Notes: generated by a model not told the origin, from the letters alone. DNA of 64,000 nucleotides from Pseudomonas berkeleyensis (GCF_014109765.1 NZ_CP059139.1:1488001-1552000), one strand, 5' to 3'. Positions 16,789 to 26,031 are shown, counted from the first letter of the stretch. Made by a program: numbers and translations.

Positions 16789-19388
16789 CGCGTGCAGTCC
16801 ACCCATTCCAGCCATTGGTCATTCGTTTTGAATGTGTCCTCCAGCCAGTCGCGCTGGCGTTTCAGGAATACCTGACGCCGTTCTTCATGCTGCACCAGCG
16901 CATCCAGGAGCTGCCTCAGCGCCTGGTAATCGGCCACGCGGATCAGTGGCTGTCCAACCTTTCGGGCAGCTATCGAGCCGGGTGCCTGCCAGTCGAGGCC
17001 GATGACCAGATGCCCGTAGCGTGCGGCATCGAGCAATGCCGTCGAGCAAAAGCCCAGCACGATGCTGGGGGCGCTCCCCGGCTGCAGGATGTCATGTGGG
17101 GGGCGTCGACACAGGTGGGCCAGTGTTGCGGGGTAGGGATTCGCCTGCCGACATTCCTCGGGGTGCAGCAGGATTTGCAGGCGTTGCCCATAGTGATCGT
17201 CGGCATGCAGGTGTTGCGCGAGCTGAATGAAGTCGGCCTTCAGCGAGCGACCGAAGATTGGTGTATGCGTCTGGGAAATGATGCATATCGCCGCTGGGGT
17301 AGATAGTGCCTCGGTAGGGGGCGGCAACGCTTTGCTCGGGCCGCGAAGCAGAGTGGTGGGGGGGAAACCCAGCGTCAGGTAGGCTTCCTGGCTGCTCTCT
17401 CCCCAGACCAGTTGTCGATCGGCTCTTGGTGGCGCGAATTCGTCTGTTGGCAGCCCGTGCTGCACACAGAGGCTGCGCCATGTGCCTCGGCCGGCCTCGA
17501 TGGCGGCAACGGCGAACAGGTCGAAGTCGTTGTGCAGTAGCAGCGTTCCGCTCGCAGCCTGTTGCGCCAGGGTGCGCTGCCATGCGTCCAGCCAGAGGCG
17601 ATGACGAAACAGCGTGCAGCGTACCGGCCAGGCCTCGATAGGAGCCTGGTGTGTTGCGGGAAGTGGCATGAGCCAGGCGTGCAGTGCACTGAGCCAGCCC
17701 TTGAAGGATGGGCGTGCCGGGCAGGATCCGCTGACTGTCGAGCGCAGGCGCGGGTGGATCACGATGGCAGTGGGGAGTCCCTGTGCTTGCAGGCTTTGCA
17801 GGCAGGGCTCCAATGCCTCGCGACCGCTGCTACCGGGCAGTGACGCCACCCCGATGATTGTGGGTAGGCGGGCCGATTGGCGAGGCAGTGACAGGCAGTA
17901 TCCAGCATCACGCATGGCTGCCAGAAAGCACCGTAGATTGCGTTTGAAGCCTGTGCGCTGCCGGATGAAGAAAAGCTCATGGCGCAGGCGGCTGACTTCC
18001 GCGCCGTAGTGATCGGCGAGGGCTTGCTGGAACGCTGCCGGCGACTGGGTTTTGGCGGCATGTGGCGTTCCTGTCTCGCGCAATGCCTGAGGCTGTCGAT
18101 AAACCGACAGCAGGATCAGTGGCAGCAGTGCCGCGTTCAACAGCCAGGCAGTCGGGAAATCGATGATCAGTGCGCTGATGAAGATGGAGGTCAGAAGCAG
18201 ATAGCCACTGGAAGTGAGCCCAAGGCGGCACAATTGAAGTGCTGCCAGTGTGAGGCCCAGCATGGCCAGTGCGCGTCCCCACAACAGTCCTGCGGCGGAT
18301 TCCAGCGCAAAGGCCGTGAGTTGCCAAAGCGCACTAGCAAGTAGCCCGAAGAACATGATGTGCAGGAGTTGGCGCTCGTGCCCGTGGCCAATGGCCAGTG
18401 CACTGCCCAGGCCGCCCAGGGTGATGAAGGTCCAGCCCAACATGATCGGGATGAGCAGATCCAGCCTCTGCAGCAGGGGCATTGCAGGCCATAGCGCCCA
18501 GAAGGCCAGTATCAGCAGTAGGCCGATTGCCAATCCCGCCAGTAGTAATGCGCCCAGATAGCCGGCCCACCTTGACCCCGATCCTTTGACTTCGACCAGC
18601 AAGAGGCGATTGAACTGGTTGAAGATTCCGGATGCACCATTGAGCGCATGGCTCAACAGGAGGTAGGTGGCGGTGAAGCTGGGGGCCAGTTGGGCGATCA
18701 GGAAGGGTGTCAGACGCTCATGCAGGGTTCCGGCAATGCCGATCATCGATAGTTGCAGGGCTGAAGCGAGCATGTTGCTTTCCTGCTTCTTCAGGCTGGG
18801 TAATAGCAGATGGGGGCGGCCGAACGTGTACAGGTTGACCGCTGCCTGAGCGGCAAAACCCAGGCTGACCAGCGCGCCAGCCGCACTGGCGGAAAGGGGC
18901 GTATTGCTCAGCAGCACGATCAGGCTGGCCATCAGGGCTGTGGGCCAGGCAATTTGCTGAAGCAGAAAGCCCGTATGCCGTCGGCCCTCGGCGAGCAGCG
19001 GTGCTGAATAATTGATCAGGCCCAGTAGCGTTGCCGGCAAGGCGCTGAGCAGGTAGGCAAAGCCATCGCTTTGCGCGCCGCGCATCAGTAGCCAGCCAAG
19101 CAAGACCGCTGCGTCGAGCAACAGCGTCAGCGTTAGACGGTGCAGAAGCGCCTTGCGCCAGCGCTCGCTCCAGCCTGGCGCATCTGGCGATTCGCGCAGA
19201 AATAGAGAGCTGTAGCCTAGGTCGGCAATGAACAGGGTGCTGAGAATCAGCAGGTGAGCCAAGCCGACTTCGGCGTACAGCGATTGGCCAAGCTGCTGCA
19301 GAAGGAGTAGCTGAAAGGCGAAGTTGGTGATCTGGCCAGTGGCATAGATAGCTGCGCCACTGGCAAAGCTGAGGCCGGAGTGTGCCAT
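16785..19388 (-). CDS. Fusion: Wzx-type flippase + C-terminal GT-B-like domain
   Basis: 867 residues, about twice the length of a normal flippase. Residues 1-430 are a string of some 12-14 membrane segments (start MAHSGLSFASGAAIYATGQITNF; later YLLLSHALNGASGIFNQFN), typical of MATE/Wzx polysaccharide exporters. Residues 460-867 are soluble, with patterns such as CVQHGLPTDEFAPPRADRQLVWG, LLHPEECR and VLGFCSTALLDAARYG, which resemble the donor-binding half of capsule-type GT-B enzymes (polysialyltransferase or CDP-glycerol transferase-like). The gene begins directly after the stop of the methyltransferase gene and has no internal stop. Flippase part confident; the C-terminal function is inference. 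Confidence 0.75.
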   Translation of the reverse strand: MAHSGLSFASGAAIYATGQITNFAFQLLLLQQLGQSLYAEVGLAHLLILSTLFIADLGYSSLFLRESPDAPGWSERWRKALLHRLTLTLLLDAAVLLGWLLMRGAQSDGFAYLLSALPATLLGLINYSAPLLAEGRRHTGFLLQQIAWPTALMASLIVLLSNTPLSASAAGALVSLGFAAQAAVNLYTFGRPHLLLPSLKKQESNMLASALQLSMIGIAGTLHERLTPFLIAQLAPSFTATYLLLSHALNGASGIFNQFNRLLLVEVKGSGSRWAGYLGALLLAGLAIGLLLILAFWALWPAMPLLQRLDLLIPIMLGWTFITLGGLGSALAIGHGHERQLLHIMFFGLLASALWQLTAFALESAAGLLWGRALAMLGLTLAALQLCRLGLTSSGYLLLTSIFISALIIDFPTAWLLNAALLPLILLSVYRQPQALRETGTPHAAKTQSPAAFQQALADHYGAEVSRLRHELFFIRQRTGFKRNLRCFLAAMRDAGYCLSLPRQSARLPTIIGVASLPGSSGREALEPCLQSLQAQGLPTAIVIHPRLRSTVSGSCPARPSFKGWLSALHAWLMPLPATHQAPIEAWPVRCTLFRHRLWLDAWQRTLAQQAASGTLLLHNDFDLFAVAAIEAGRGTWRSLCVQHGLPTDEFAPPRADRQLVWGESSQEAYLTLGFPPTTLLRGPSKALPPPTEALSTPAAICIISQTHTPIFGRSLKADFIQLAQHLHADDHYGQRLQILLHPEECRQANPYPATLAHLCRRPPHDILQPGSAPSIVLGFCSTALLDAARYGHLVIGLDWQAPGSIAARKVGQPLIRVADYQALRQLLDALVQHEERRQVFLKRQRDWLEDTFKTNDQWLEWVDCTR

Positions 19389-20132
19389 CTATTGTGGGGC
19401 CGTCTGTCCGTCTCGGTTAGGCACATGGCACAAGTAGGCACGCGATGCCGCGCCATAGGCAAACCAGGGCTCAAGTTCGATCTGGCTTTGCTCCAGGAAC
19501 TCGCGCAATGCCCTGCGCTGGCCCTTGTCATTGCTGGCGCGGAACAGATCATGATCGTCGCATAGCAGGACGCTGCCCTGTACCAGTCGGGGGCCTATCA
19601 TGTTCAAAGCATCACGCGTGGATAGATAAAGATCGCAATCCAGATGCACGATGGCGGCAGGGGCTGAGCCGATGGCATGGGCGTTGTCGCTGAAAAAACC
19701 GGGCACCAAGCGCAGGCGTGGCGCCTTCAGGCCAACAGCGGCACAGAGTTCCCGCGTGCTTTGTTCAGTTGCCATGAATGTGCCAGTGGCAAGGGTATCT
19801 TCGCCCTCATCATTTTCCGGCATGCCCGAGAAGCTGTCGAAACCGTAGAACATGCTCTGATGAGACATGAAGTTTGCAACGCTACCTTTGCGCTCATAGG
19901 GAAGATCCTTGGAGTTCAGAATCCGTCCATTGCAGCGACGGTAAGACAGCCATGAGCTAATCAGGCTGTGCCCGCGATAAACCCCAAATTCGTAGTAGTC
20001 GCCACTGAGTTGTGTTGCATGTACGTAAGCCCAGGCGCGGTGCAACGCACCGTGGACATCGTTGCGGTTGAAGTGCGTGCGCGCGCGTAGCTGCCAGTAG
20101 ATCAGGCGCGCTCGATCCTTGAAACTGGGCAT
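19389..20132 (-). CDS. TylF/macrocin O-methyltransferase-type protein
   Basis: 247 residues from the ATG at 20132, which has GGGAG 8 bases upstream; a TTG at 20207 would extend it without family support. Motifs fit the TylF family of SAM-dependent methyltransferases: GDYYEFGVYRGHSL, FYGFDSFSGMPE and IVHLDCDLYLSTRDAL...LLCDDHD, including the metal-binding acidic cluster. It likely O-methylates a sugar or polyketide-like acceptor; in this setting a sugar of the repeat unit. It sits between the Wzz-like and flippase genes in one transcription run. Confidence 0.85.
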   Translation of the reverse strand: MPSFKDRARLIYWQLRARTHFNRNDVHGALHRAWAYVHATQLSGDYYEFGVYRGHSLISSWLSYRRCNGRILNSKDLPYERKGSVANFMSHQSMFYGFDSFSGMPENDEGEDTLATGTFMATEQSTRELCAAVGLKAPRLRLVPGFFSDNAHAIGSAPAAIVHLDCDLYLSTRDALNMIGPRLVQGSVLLCDDHDLFRASNDKGQRRALREFLEQSQIELEPWFAYGAASRAYLCHVPNRDGQTAPQ

Positions 20133-20252
20133 CCGTGTACTCCCGGGGGGTATGAAGGTAGGCGCTGGGTCATGCTGAATTGACGACGGCTCTGTAGGGC
20201 TCTGCAATCCCTTGTTTGGCTATAGCCTGAAGCACATGCCTTGCGCAGGTCA

Positions 20253-21443
20253 TCATTTGGCACCGAGCGGTAACGCTTGGCGACGGATCAACTGATACAA
20301 GGCAAGCAATACCGAACTGGCGAAGAATACCAAGGCGAATATGCCGGCGCCGACGATGAGCGGGCGCCTGAGAGTGATCGGGGTTGCTGGAAGGTCGGTG
20401 GTTGCCTTGAGTTGAAGCAGTTGTGGCTTGCTGAGTAGAGACTGAACCTGGTTCAGCACGTCCGAGCTGACTTCCGTTGCGGCCAATGATGAAGCATTGG
20501 CTTGTTGGAGCTGGTTGGCGCGCGTTATCAACTGTTGGGCCAGATCATGACCCGAATGAATGGGCTGCAGTGACTCATCGATATTACTGATGACCTGCTC
20601 GTAGAATCCAAGCCGTTCCAGTTCGTACTCGGTTTTCTTGATCAGGCTGTTGTCCTCCGAAATCGTTGATTCCAGTGCAACGATCTGGGCCAGTGGTGAT
20701 AGATAGCGGCCGCCACCACCTTGCACCGAAACCAAGGTATTGCGCTCTATTTGACGAAGTTCGGGGTACTGAGACAGCAACTGTTGCATGTCCTCGATAC
20801 GGCTGCGATTGAGTTGTATGTCGACTTGTTTGTCGAAAAGCTGGACTTGCAACTCGGGCCGCTTGTCGATGATGAGGTTTTGCCAATCGTTTATGAGGCT
20901 GCGTGCACCCTCCAGCACCATTGCTTCACGAATCTGGCTGATCATGAGCTGTTGAAGACGTTTGGATTGGTCGTCGCTGCTGGCTCTGATGGACAATTCC
21001 AAGCCTAGGGTGCTGGCTTTTTGCAGATTGGCGCTCGGTGCGTCCTGAATATCGTCTCTGCGCAGTGCCGAGCGATAGCGAACACTGTTTTTCCAGAATT
21101 CAGGGTTGCTGAAACGGCTAGCCAGTCGCTGGCGCTCGGCCTCATCGCTGCCTGCCAGGCTTTTCTCAAGGGTGTTCTGAATGAGGGCTTTATCTGGAAG
21201 GATGGGCTCTATCTGGCGCCATTTGTCCAGTGACAGGGTCGGGGTATCAAGCAGTGCGGTGAGCTGATAAATCGGATTGTTGGCCACCCAGAACACGATG
21301 GGCGCAGTGCACAGCAGCGCTATCAACAGTACCCAGCGCCCTTGCTTCAGGTAGAAGTTCAATATGCCGATAAACAGGTCGCCCAGCGAGGCTTCATCTG
21401 TTCGAGTGGGGGCATCGGCTCGTATCGACATGGTTTGGCTCAT
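20253..21443 (-). CDS. Wzz/GNVR-type polysaccharide chain-length determinant
   Basis: 396 residues with one membrane helix at about 37-54 and a second near 365-385, and between them a long helical periplasmic domain rich in Gln, Glu and Leu (residues 130-330). This is the layout of polysaccharide co-polymerases. No cytoplasmic tyrosine kinase domain follows. It should set chain length of the product made by the Wzy-like protein. Located between the nucleotidyltransferase-like gene and the methyltransferase gene. Confidence 0.85.
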   Translation of the reverse strand: MSQTMSIRADAPTRTDEASLGDLFIGILNFYLKQGRWVLLIALLCTAPIVFWVANNPIYQLTALLDTPTLSLDKWRQIEPILPDKALIQNTLEKSLAGSDEAERQRLASRFSNPEFWKNSVRYRSALRRDDIQDAPSANLQKASTLGLELSIRASSDDQSKRLQQLMISQIREAMVLEGARSLINDWQNLIIDKRPELQVQLFDKQVDIQLNRSRIEDMQQLLSQYPELRQIERNTLVSVQGGGGRYLSPLAQIVALESTISEDNSLIKKTEYELERLGFYEQVISNIDESLQPIHSGHDLAQQLITRANQLQQANASSLAATEVSSDVLNQVQSLLSKPQLLQLKATTDLPATPITLRRPLIVGAGIFALVFFASSVLLALYQLIRRQALPLGAK

Positions 21444-21514
21444 CGTGCGTGGTCAGGGTGTATGGGGACGCCAAGGTGGGGCACTGTGCCATAGGCTTTT
21501 GCGGACGGGCAAAC

Positions 21515-22717
21515 CTAGGAATTGAGCCAACGCTCGAAGTCCGCCAGTAAGCGGGTCTGTTCGCCCAGTTGCGGGTCACGTCTGGCCCTCAGATGTTCCG
21601 GCAGGCGCTGTGTGAAGAAACGCTGCCAACGCATCCAGTAGCCGAGTAAGGCTGAATCTGGCGTGCCCTGCGTGCTGAGTAGCTTTTCGCGTGAGGGAAA
21701 CAGTGCTTGGGAATATATTCGCAGCTTGCCCGCAAGCGTCTGTTGCTTGTCCAGCAGCATGAGGTAATAGGCGTCCCGGTGCGACTGTTGGCTGTTCAGA
21801 AGCAACTGCTTGCTGACATGCATGACTTCGCTGCTGGGTTGATGCTCTGCGGCTATTGGCGGCAATTCCAGCTGGGGCCAAGCCTGGCGCGTCATTTCCA
21901 GCAATAGGTAACATCCCTTGCTGTAACCGCCATGCTCGGCAAGGCGCCAGAAGAGCGGCCAATCGATGCTGTGTTTCTCCAGCAGCATGGCGATGTCGCT
22001 GAAGATCAGGGGGCCGTTATCGAGTTGATGCTGGTAAACCGCATGCACGATCAGGTGCAGCAACTGATCCGTGGGTGAAAGCACTCGCATGGTCGGAGCG
22101 CCGGGGGCTTGAGCCTCGATGGCGCGAGCACGCAATTGGGCGTGACTCAGATAAGCGTCATGTATATCCGTTGTGAAGATGCTGCTGTGCACTTCGATGC
22201 AAACCCCGTGGCCATCGATCAGCGGGGGGAGATGCCAGTGTTTGTCCAGCCAGTCCCTGGCATGCCCCTTGGACTGCTCGGACTGGACGAAACCTGCTTG
22301 CTGCAGGCATTCGAACGCGCGCAAGGCCTGCGCATAAGGGACGAGGATATCCAGATCCCGCATTGGGCGCAGACCCGCTGCAGGATAAACATAGAAGGCC
22401 AGGTAAGCGCCCTTGAGCACCAGGCTGTCAATTCCGGCCTCATCCAGTAGCTGGGTAACCTGTCGAAGCGCCGCGCCCTGCCTGAGGCATCTGAGCGTCG
22501 AGCGCTGGCAGGCAGCGGCCAGGCGTTCATGGACTGCTACGGGTATCGAGTCGCGTACATCTTCATGTTTCAGCTGCCATTGCAGCAGTGGCAGCAAGCG
22601 ATGCTGGCTGGCCATGTCCAGCAGCGTCGTCCATTCCTGCTCGGTGATTTCAGGCACGGTAACGGGAGGCTGCCCGAGCAGTGTCAGTAGCTGTTGCCGG
22701 GCTAGCTGCTGGGGCAT
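21515..22717 (-). CDS. Nucleotidyltransferase family protein (NTP_transf_5-like) of the lasso locus
   Basis: 400 residues from the ATG at 22717, which has AGGAG 9 bases upstream and overlaps the ABC transporter end by 16 bases. The centre has the nucleotidyltransferase-like motif LVLKGAYLAFYVYP...LRPMRDLDILV (Asp-x-Asp), as in the uncharacterised nucleotidyltransferase family that recurs beside HprK-like kinases, PqqD-like and asparagine-synthetase-like genes. Its substrate is not established. The position directly downstream of B1, B2 and the exporter supports a role in peptide modification. Confidence 0.78.
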   Translation of the reverse strand: MPQQLARQQLLTLLGQPPVTVPEITEQEWTTLLDMASQHRLLPLLQWQLKHEDVRDSIPVAVHERLAAACQRSTLRCLRQGAALRQVTQLLDEAGIDSLVLKGAYLAFYVYPAAGLRPMRDLDILVPYAQALRAFECLQQAGFVQSEQSKGHARDWLDKHWHLPPLIDGHGVCIEVHSSIFTTDIHDAYLSHAQLRARAIEAQAPGAPTMRVLSPTDQLLHLIVHAVYQHQLDNGPLIFSDIAMLLEKHSIDWPLFWRLAEHGGYSKGCYLLLEMTRQAWPQLELPPIAAEHQPSSEVMHVSKQLLLNSQQSHRDAYYLMLLDKQQTLAGKLRIYSQALFPSREKLLSTQGTPDSALLGYWMRWQRFFTQRLPEHLRARRDPQLGEQTRLLADFERWLNS

Positions 22718-24465
22718 GCGGTGCACTCCTGAGTGGCGTCGAGATGGGGATTGTTGCTGCATCTAACCAGGCGACCTCGATCCAGTTCGACCACTTGGGT
22801 GGCATGTTCCAGCGTTGTTGGTTTGTGGCTGATGATCAGAATGGTCACCGTTTCTTGCAGTTTGCCAATCGCGTCGCAAATACGCAGCTCATTGTCCTGA
22901 TCCAGTGCGCTGGTGGCTTCGTCGAGAATCAGCAGCAGAGGTTTACGCAGAAGCGCGCGGGCCAGGGCAAGCCGCTGCCGTTCGCCTCCGGAGAGGCTGA
23001 CTCCGGCATCACCAATCTGGGTGTCGAGTCCTTGCGGCAGGTCGAAGACGAAGTCGGCTGCTGCCTGATGCAGAGCCTCTTTCAGTGCATCCTCGCTTGC
23101 CTCTTCATGGCCACACAGCAGGTTGTTGCGAATGCTGTCGTTGAAGAGGAACACATCTTGGGTCATGTAGGCCACGCTATGACGCCAGGAGATGCGATTG
23201 CTCGCATCTATCGGTACGCCATCGACGGTAATCGTGCCCATATCCGGAGCCAGCAGGCCGGCGATGACATCGGCTAGCGTGCTCTTCCCAGAGCCCGATG
23301 GCCCAACGACCGCAGTTGTGCTCAGGTAGGGAAGCTCGAGGGTCACCGAGTCCAAAGCGACCTGCTCGCGCTCTGCATAGCTCACACCGATGCCACTCAG
23401 GCGGATTGCATGGCGCAATTGCCAAGTCGAGCGATCCTGGGTTACCTGCTCGCTTGCCGCCAGACTCTGCTGGAGCAGGGTTTCACCCGCGAGCAGCGCC
23501 GGCAAGGCATGCAGCCACTGGTGTACCTGCTGCTGGAGTGTTGCAAAAAGCGGAATCAGGCGGGCGAAGATGAGTACCAGTGTCAGCAGTTGCGCCGTTG
23601 CGACCGACCAGAACTCAAGCCCCATGTAGAGATAAAACGCCAGCAGCGCGACCCCTGAACATTGGAACAGGGCTTTGGTCTTGCCGCTCGTGGCCGAGAA
23701 ACGTTCTTGCTGCACGCGCATGTCGTGCATGGCTTGTTCGAACTGTTCCAGATGAATCTCTTCACGGCCTAGAGTCTTGCTCAGGCGTATGCCCGTCAGG
23801 CTGTCCTGCACGTTGGCATGCATCTTTTTGAATGCAGCGGATAATCCTTGGCCGAGAGCCAGGGCATTGTGGCGCTGGCCATTGAGCGCGGCCAATAGCA
23901 GAGCCGCACTCAATAGCACCAGCAACGTCATCTGCCAGGACAGCAATAGGGCTGCGATCAGGTAAACGGCCATGGTCATCAGCGTGGCGAGTGTCGCGAG
24001 TCCGAAGTTGAGGCCATTGCCGATCCGATTGATGTCATTGAGCAGCAGGCTGGCCAGATCACTTCGACGGCGCTTGATGAACCAGCGCCACTCAGCGTGC
24101 AGAAGCGCTGAAAAACACTCGCGACGCAGGTTGTCGATGAGGAGGTGCTGCAGGTGTACGGCCTGTTGCTCGCGACCGTATTGAATGAGGCTACGCAAGC
24201 CAACCAGTAGCACGAAGAGGGTCAGTAACGGCCCAGGCGTCAACCAGTCGCCAAACCCGCCGGCTGCTGACAGGAGGGGGCTCGTGAGGTTGGCCGAGGT
24301 ATCAGGTGAGGGCTGCAAAACGTGCAGCAGAGGAATGACAATCGCAATGCCAAGTCCTTCTGTCAGACCACACAACACCATCAGAGCGAAGAGGCTTACG
24401 ACCTTTTTCGTCGGGGCTCGTCGGAGCAGGCGCATGAAGGCGCTGGTGGCAACCGCAAGGGTCAT
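22702..24465 (-). CDS. ABC transporter (permease-ATPase), lasso-type exporter
   Basis: 587 residues in the half-transporter layout: six hydrophobic segments in residues 1-320, then an ATPase with Walker A GPSGSGKST, signature LSGGERQRLALARAL, Walker B LLILDEATSALD and switch His in IISHKP. No N-terminal C39 peptidase. Such proteins (D proteins, McjD type) export mature lasso peptides and give immunity. The start overlaps the B2 gene stop by 4 bases. A role in polysaccharide or lipid export cannot be excluded from the sequence alone. Confidence 0.85.
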   Translation of the reverse strand: MTLAVATSAFMRLLRRAPTKKVVSLFALMVLCGLTEGLGIAIVIPLLHVLQPSPDTSANLTSPLLSAAGGFGDWLTPGPLLTLFVLLVGLRSLIQYGREQQAVHLQHLLIDNLRRECFSALLHAEWRWFIKRRRSDLASLLLNDINRIGNGLNFGLATLATLMTMAVYLIAALLLSWQMTLLVLLSAALLLAALNGQRHNALALGQGLSAAFKKMHANVQDSLTGIRLSKTLGREEIHLEQFEQAMHDMRVQQERFSATSGKTKALFQCSGVALLAFYLYMGLEFWSVATAQLLTLVLIFARLIPLFATLQQQVHQWLHALPALLAGETLLQQSLAASEQVTQDRSTWQLRHAIRLSGIGVSYAEREQVALDSVTLELPYLSTTAVVGPSGSGKSTLADVIAGLLAPDMGTITVDGVPIDASNRISWRHSVAYMTQDVFLFNDSIRNNLLCGHEEASEDALKEALHQAAADFVFDLPQGLDTQIGDAGVSLSGGERQRLALARALLRKPLLLILDEATSALDQDNELRICDAIGKLQETVTILIISHKPTTLEHATQVVELDRGRLVRCSNNPHLDATQECTACPSS

Positions 24466-24938
24466 GGCGTTTCACGGCCGGAAGTGACGAAACAGCCTAC
24501 GACCTTGTAGCGGGCAAGGCCGTCACCACCGCAGACGCGAATTGGCCCGACGCTTACCCAGGCATGTGCGATCAGTTCTTTCTGCTCGTCGCGAGACAAA
24601 CCAAAGCAGGTCACGCAGGGGACGCCTGCTGCACCCAACAGTATCCGGGCGGCAAGGGCCTGGGCGAAACAATTGGAAGTCCAGGGCGTATGGCATGCAG
24701 CCCAGCGAACGGTACGGCCAATATCGAGCGCTCGCCTGGTTTGTTGCGGCGTCGCCAGGCATGAGAGTGGATATGGGCCGTGCTCTGCACCGAGCAGTTT
24801 GCTCAATAAGCGAAAGGGCAGCAGCAGAACCAGCGCTCGGCTCAAGCCAAGCAATGGCCAGACGATGGGCAGAGCGTAGCGTTGAGCGCGCGGCTTGCTT
24901 AGGAAGTTATGCAGCCGGCAGCGTAGTTGTGCGTACAT
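24462..24938 (-). CDS. Lasso peptide B2-type leader peptidase (McjB/transglutaminase-like)
   Basis: 158 residues. The C-terminal half carries the transglutaminase-like catalytic pattern of lasso B2 proteins: Cys in TSNCFAQALAARILLGAAGVPC, His in ELIAHAWV, followed by a G-rich end. The N-terminal part is hydrophobic and basic (WPLLGLSRALVLLLPFRLL). Known relatives cleave the leader just after the Thr(-2)-x pair. Placed 11 bases after the PqqD-like gene and overlapping the exporter by 4 bases, it makes a standard split B1/B2/D order. Confidence 0.87.
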   Translation of the reverse strand: MYAQLRCRLHNFLSKPRAQRYALPIVWPLLGLSRALVLLLPFRLLSKLLGAEHGPYPLSCLATPQQTRRALDIGRTVRWAACHTPWTSNCFAQALAARILLGAAGVPCVTCFGLSRDEQKELIAHAWVSVGPIRVCGGDGLARYKVVGCFVTSGRETP

Positions 24939-24949
24939 GCTGAGCGACT

Positions 24950-25231
24950 TCAGATGGTCTGGGCTGCGCCCTGATCCAGAAGGGCTTGCACGAATATCAG
25001 AATATCCCCACGGCAGGTCTGTTCGTCGATCTTGTACTCGCTGACGATGGTGTTGGTCATTTGCTCAATGGTCATTGGCCGTTCGAGCAATGCCCATAGG
25101 CGCGGGCCTACTCCGCTGATGCCGAAGTACTGACCACTGCTGACATGCATCATGACGATGTCGCCATCCATCTCGGTTGCAATGAGGTCAGGCGAGCGGA
25201 TGACGCGGCTGTTGTCGGCTAGATGGGACAT
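24950..25231 (-). CDS. PqqD-like RiPP recognition element (lasso B1 protein)
   Basis: 93 residues from the ATG at 25231; an upstream TTG would add 10 residues of little support. Pattern typical of PqqD-fold RREs: VIRSPDLIATEMDGDIVMMHVSSGQYFGISGVGPRLWALLERPMTIEQM, with the beta-hairpin then three helices. It should bind the YxxPxL leader segment of the precursors at 7012-8233 and deliver them to B2 and the cyclase. First gene of the long minus-strand run through 14390. Confidence 0.87.
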   Translation of the reverse strand: MSHLADNSRVIRSPDLIATEMDGDIVMMHVSSGQYFGISGVGPRLWALLERPMTIEQMTNTIVSEYKIDEQTCRGDILIFVQALLDQGAAQTI

Positions 25232-25848
25232 GGCTACTCGTAATCCAAGAAAACAGCGCAAGCCTAACAGCTCGCCAGTGGGATGGCACTATTACACAAG
25301 CGTCTAGCAAACTGATGAAAGCATGGGGATCACAGCTGCACTCACTTATTATCGATCACCCGGCACGCATGCTTCAGTGGATGTCCGGCAGCAACACGGT
25401 AGGCCTGGCTTGCTAATGATCGGCTGGTAGCTCTTGCAACGTATTAGGTGGGGACGCTAGGTCACAGGCTGAATGCTCGGGCCCCAGTTGCAACAAGCAT
25501 TTGAGTCCGGCTCAGGCTGATCTCTGCATCTCTGCATCTCTGCATCTCTGCATCTCTGCATCTCTGCATCTCTGCAATGCTCAGCTTTTCCCACGCGCTG
25601 GACGGTGTACAGGTATTTCTATCCCGCTATCGAACTGCACAGTGATCGGGCCCTATCCAATTTCAAATGCGACAACCCTCGAATCGCTGTTTAGGTCTTT
25701 GTACCTTTCCAGGTTGTGCATCCTTTCATGGGTTGTCATCTGATACCGCTATGCCGGCATAGATCGCGTGCGTGATCGTGCTCCTCGCCAAAAGGTTGCA
25801 TGGATATCTGTTGGCGGGTGGTATTAGTCGGGTCGACTGACTGACAGG
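25232..25848. other. Intergenic region upstream of the B1 gene
   Basis: About 620 bases with no convincing gene. An open frame at 25501-25743 is produced largely by the octamer repeat and has no ribosome site of note. The stretch has lower GC than its left flank and should contain the promoter for the B1-B2-exporter run. It holds the octamer array at 25521-25576. I could not pick a convincing -35/-10 pair. Confidence 0.5.
25521..25576. repeat. Seven-copy octamer tandem repeat (TCTCTGCA)
   Basis: Seven perfect head-to-tail copies of TCTCTGCA fill 25521-25576, followed by ATGCTCAGC. The unit is 8 bases, not a multiple of 3, the kind of tract that changes length by slipped-strand mispairing. 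It lies about 290 bases upstream of the PqqD-like gene. Confidence 0.9.
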
Positions 25849-25866
25849 TTTCGACACCCAAAGAAA

Positions 25867-25899
25867 AACCCCTGATTCTCACTAGGAAAATCAGGGGTT
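25867..25899. terminator. Hairpin beside the left attachment repeat (ssrA-terminator copy)
   Basis: Stem AACCCCTGA / TCAGGGGTT with a 15-base loop and an adjacent A/T tract, nearly identical to the ssrA terminator at 31844-31878. It probably is the displaced original terminator of ssrA left behind when the element integrated. Confidence 0.7.
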
Positions 25900-25913
25900 C
25901 ATACTTGCTTGAA

Positions 25914-25940
25914 TTGGTGGAGCCGGGGGGATTTGAACCC
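25914..25940. repeat. attL-type 27-bp direct repeat (ssrA 3'-end copy)
   Basis: The 27 bases here are identical to 31881-31907, the 3' end of ssrA including its CCA-encoding end and T-arm region. Beyond 25940 the similarity to ssrA stops, as expected for an attachment site remnant. Confidence 0.88.
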
Positions 25941-26031
25941 GGTTTTAGCACTGGCCGTTGATGACCTTCGATGGTCAAAGCTGGTCGTGCTGGGCTACTG
26001 ACTTCTACCGCTCTGGATAGTGTCGGCCTTT

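Noticed and set aside
25521..25576. CRISPR array
   Set aside because: The units are 8 bases with no spacers; this is a simple tandem repeat.
25501..25743. Coding frame through the octamer repeat
   Set aside because: The frame exists because of the repeat (repeated CISASLHL); no ribosome site and no homologous pattern.
25914..25990. A tRNA gene at the left attachment site
   Set aside because: Only the 3' acceptor/T-arm part matches; there is no complete cloverleaf. It is a copy of the ssrA 3' end.
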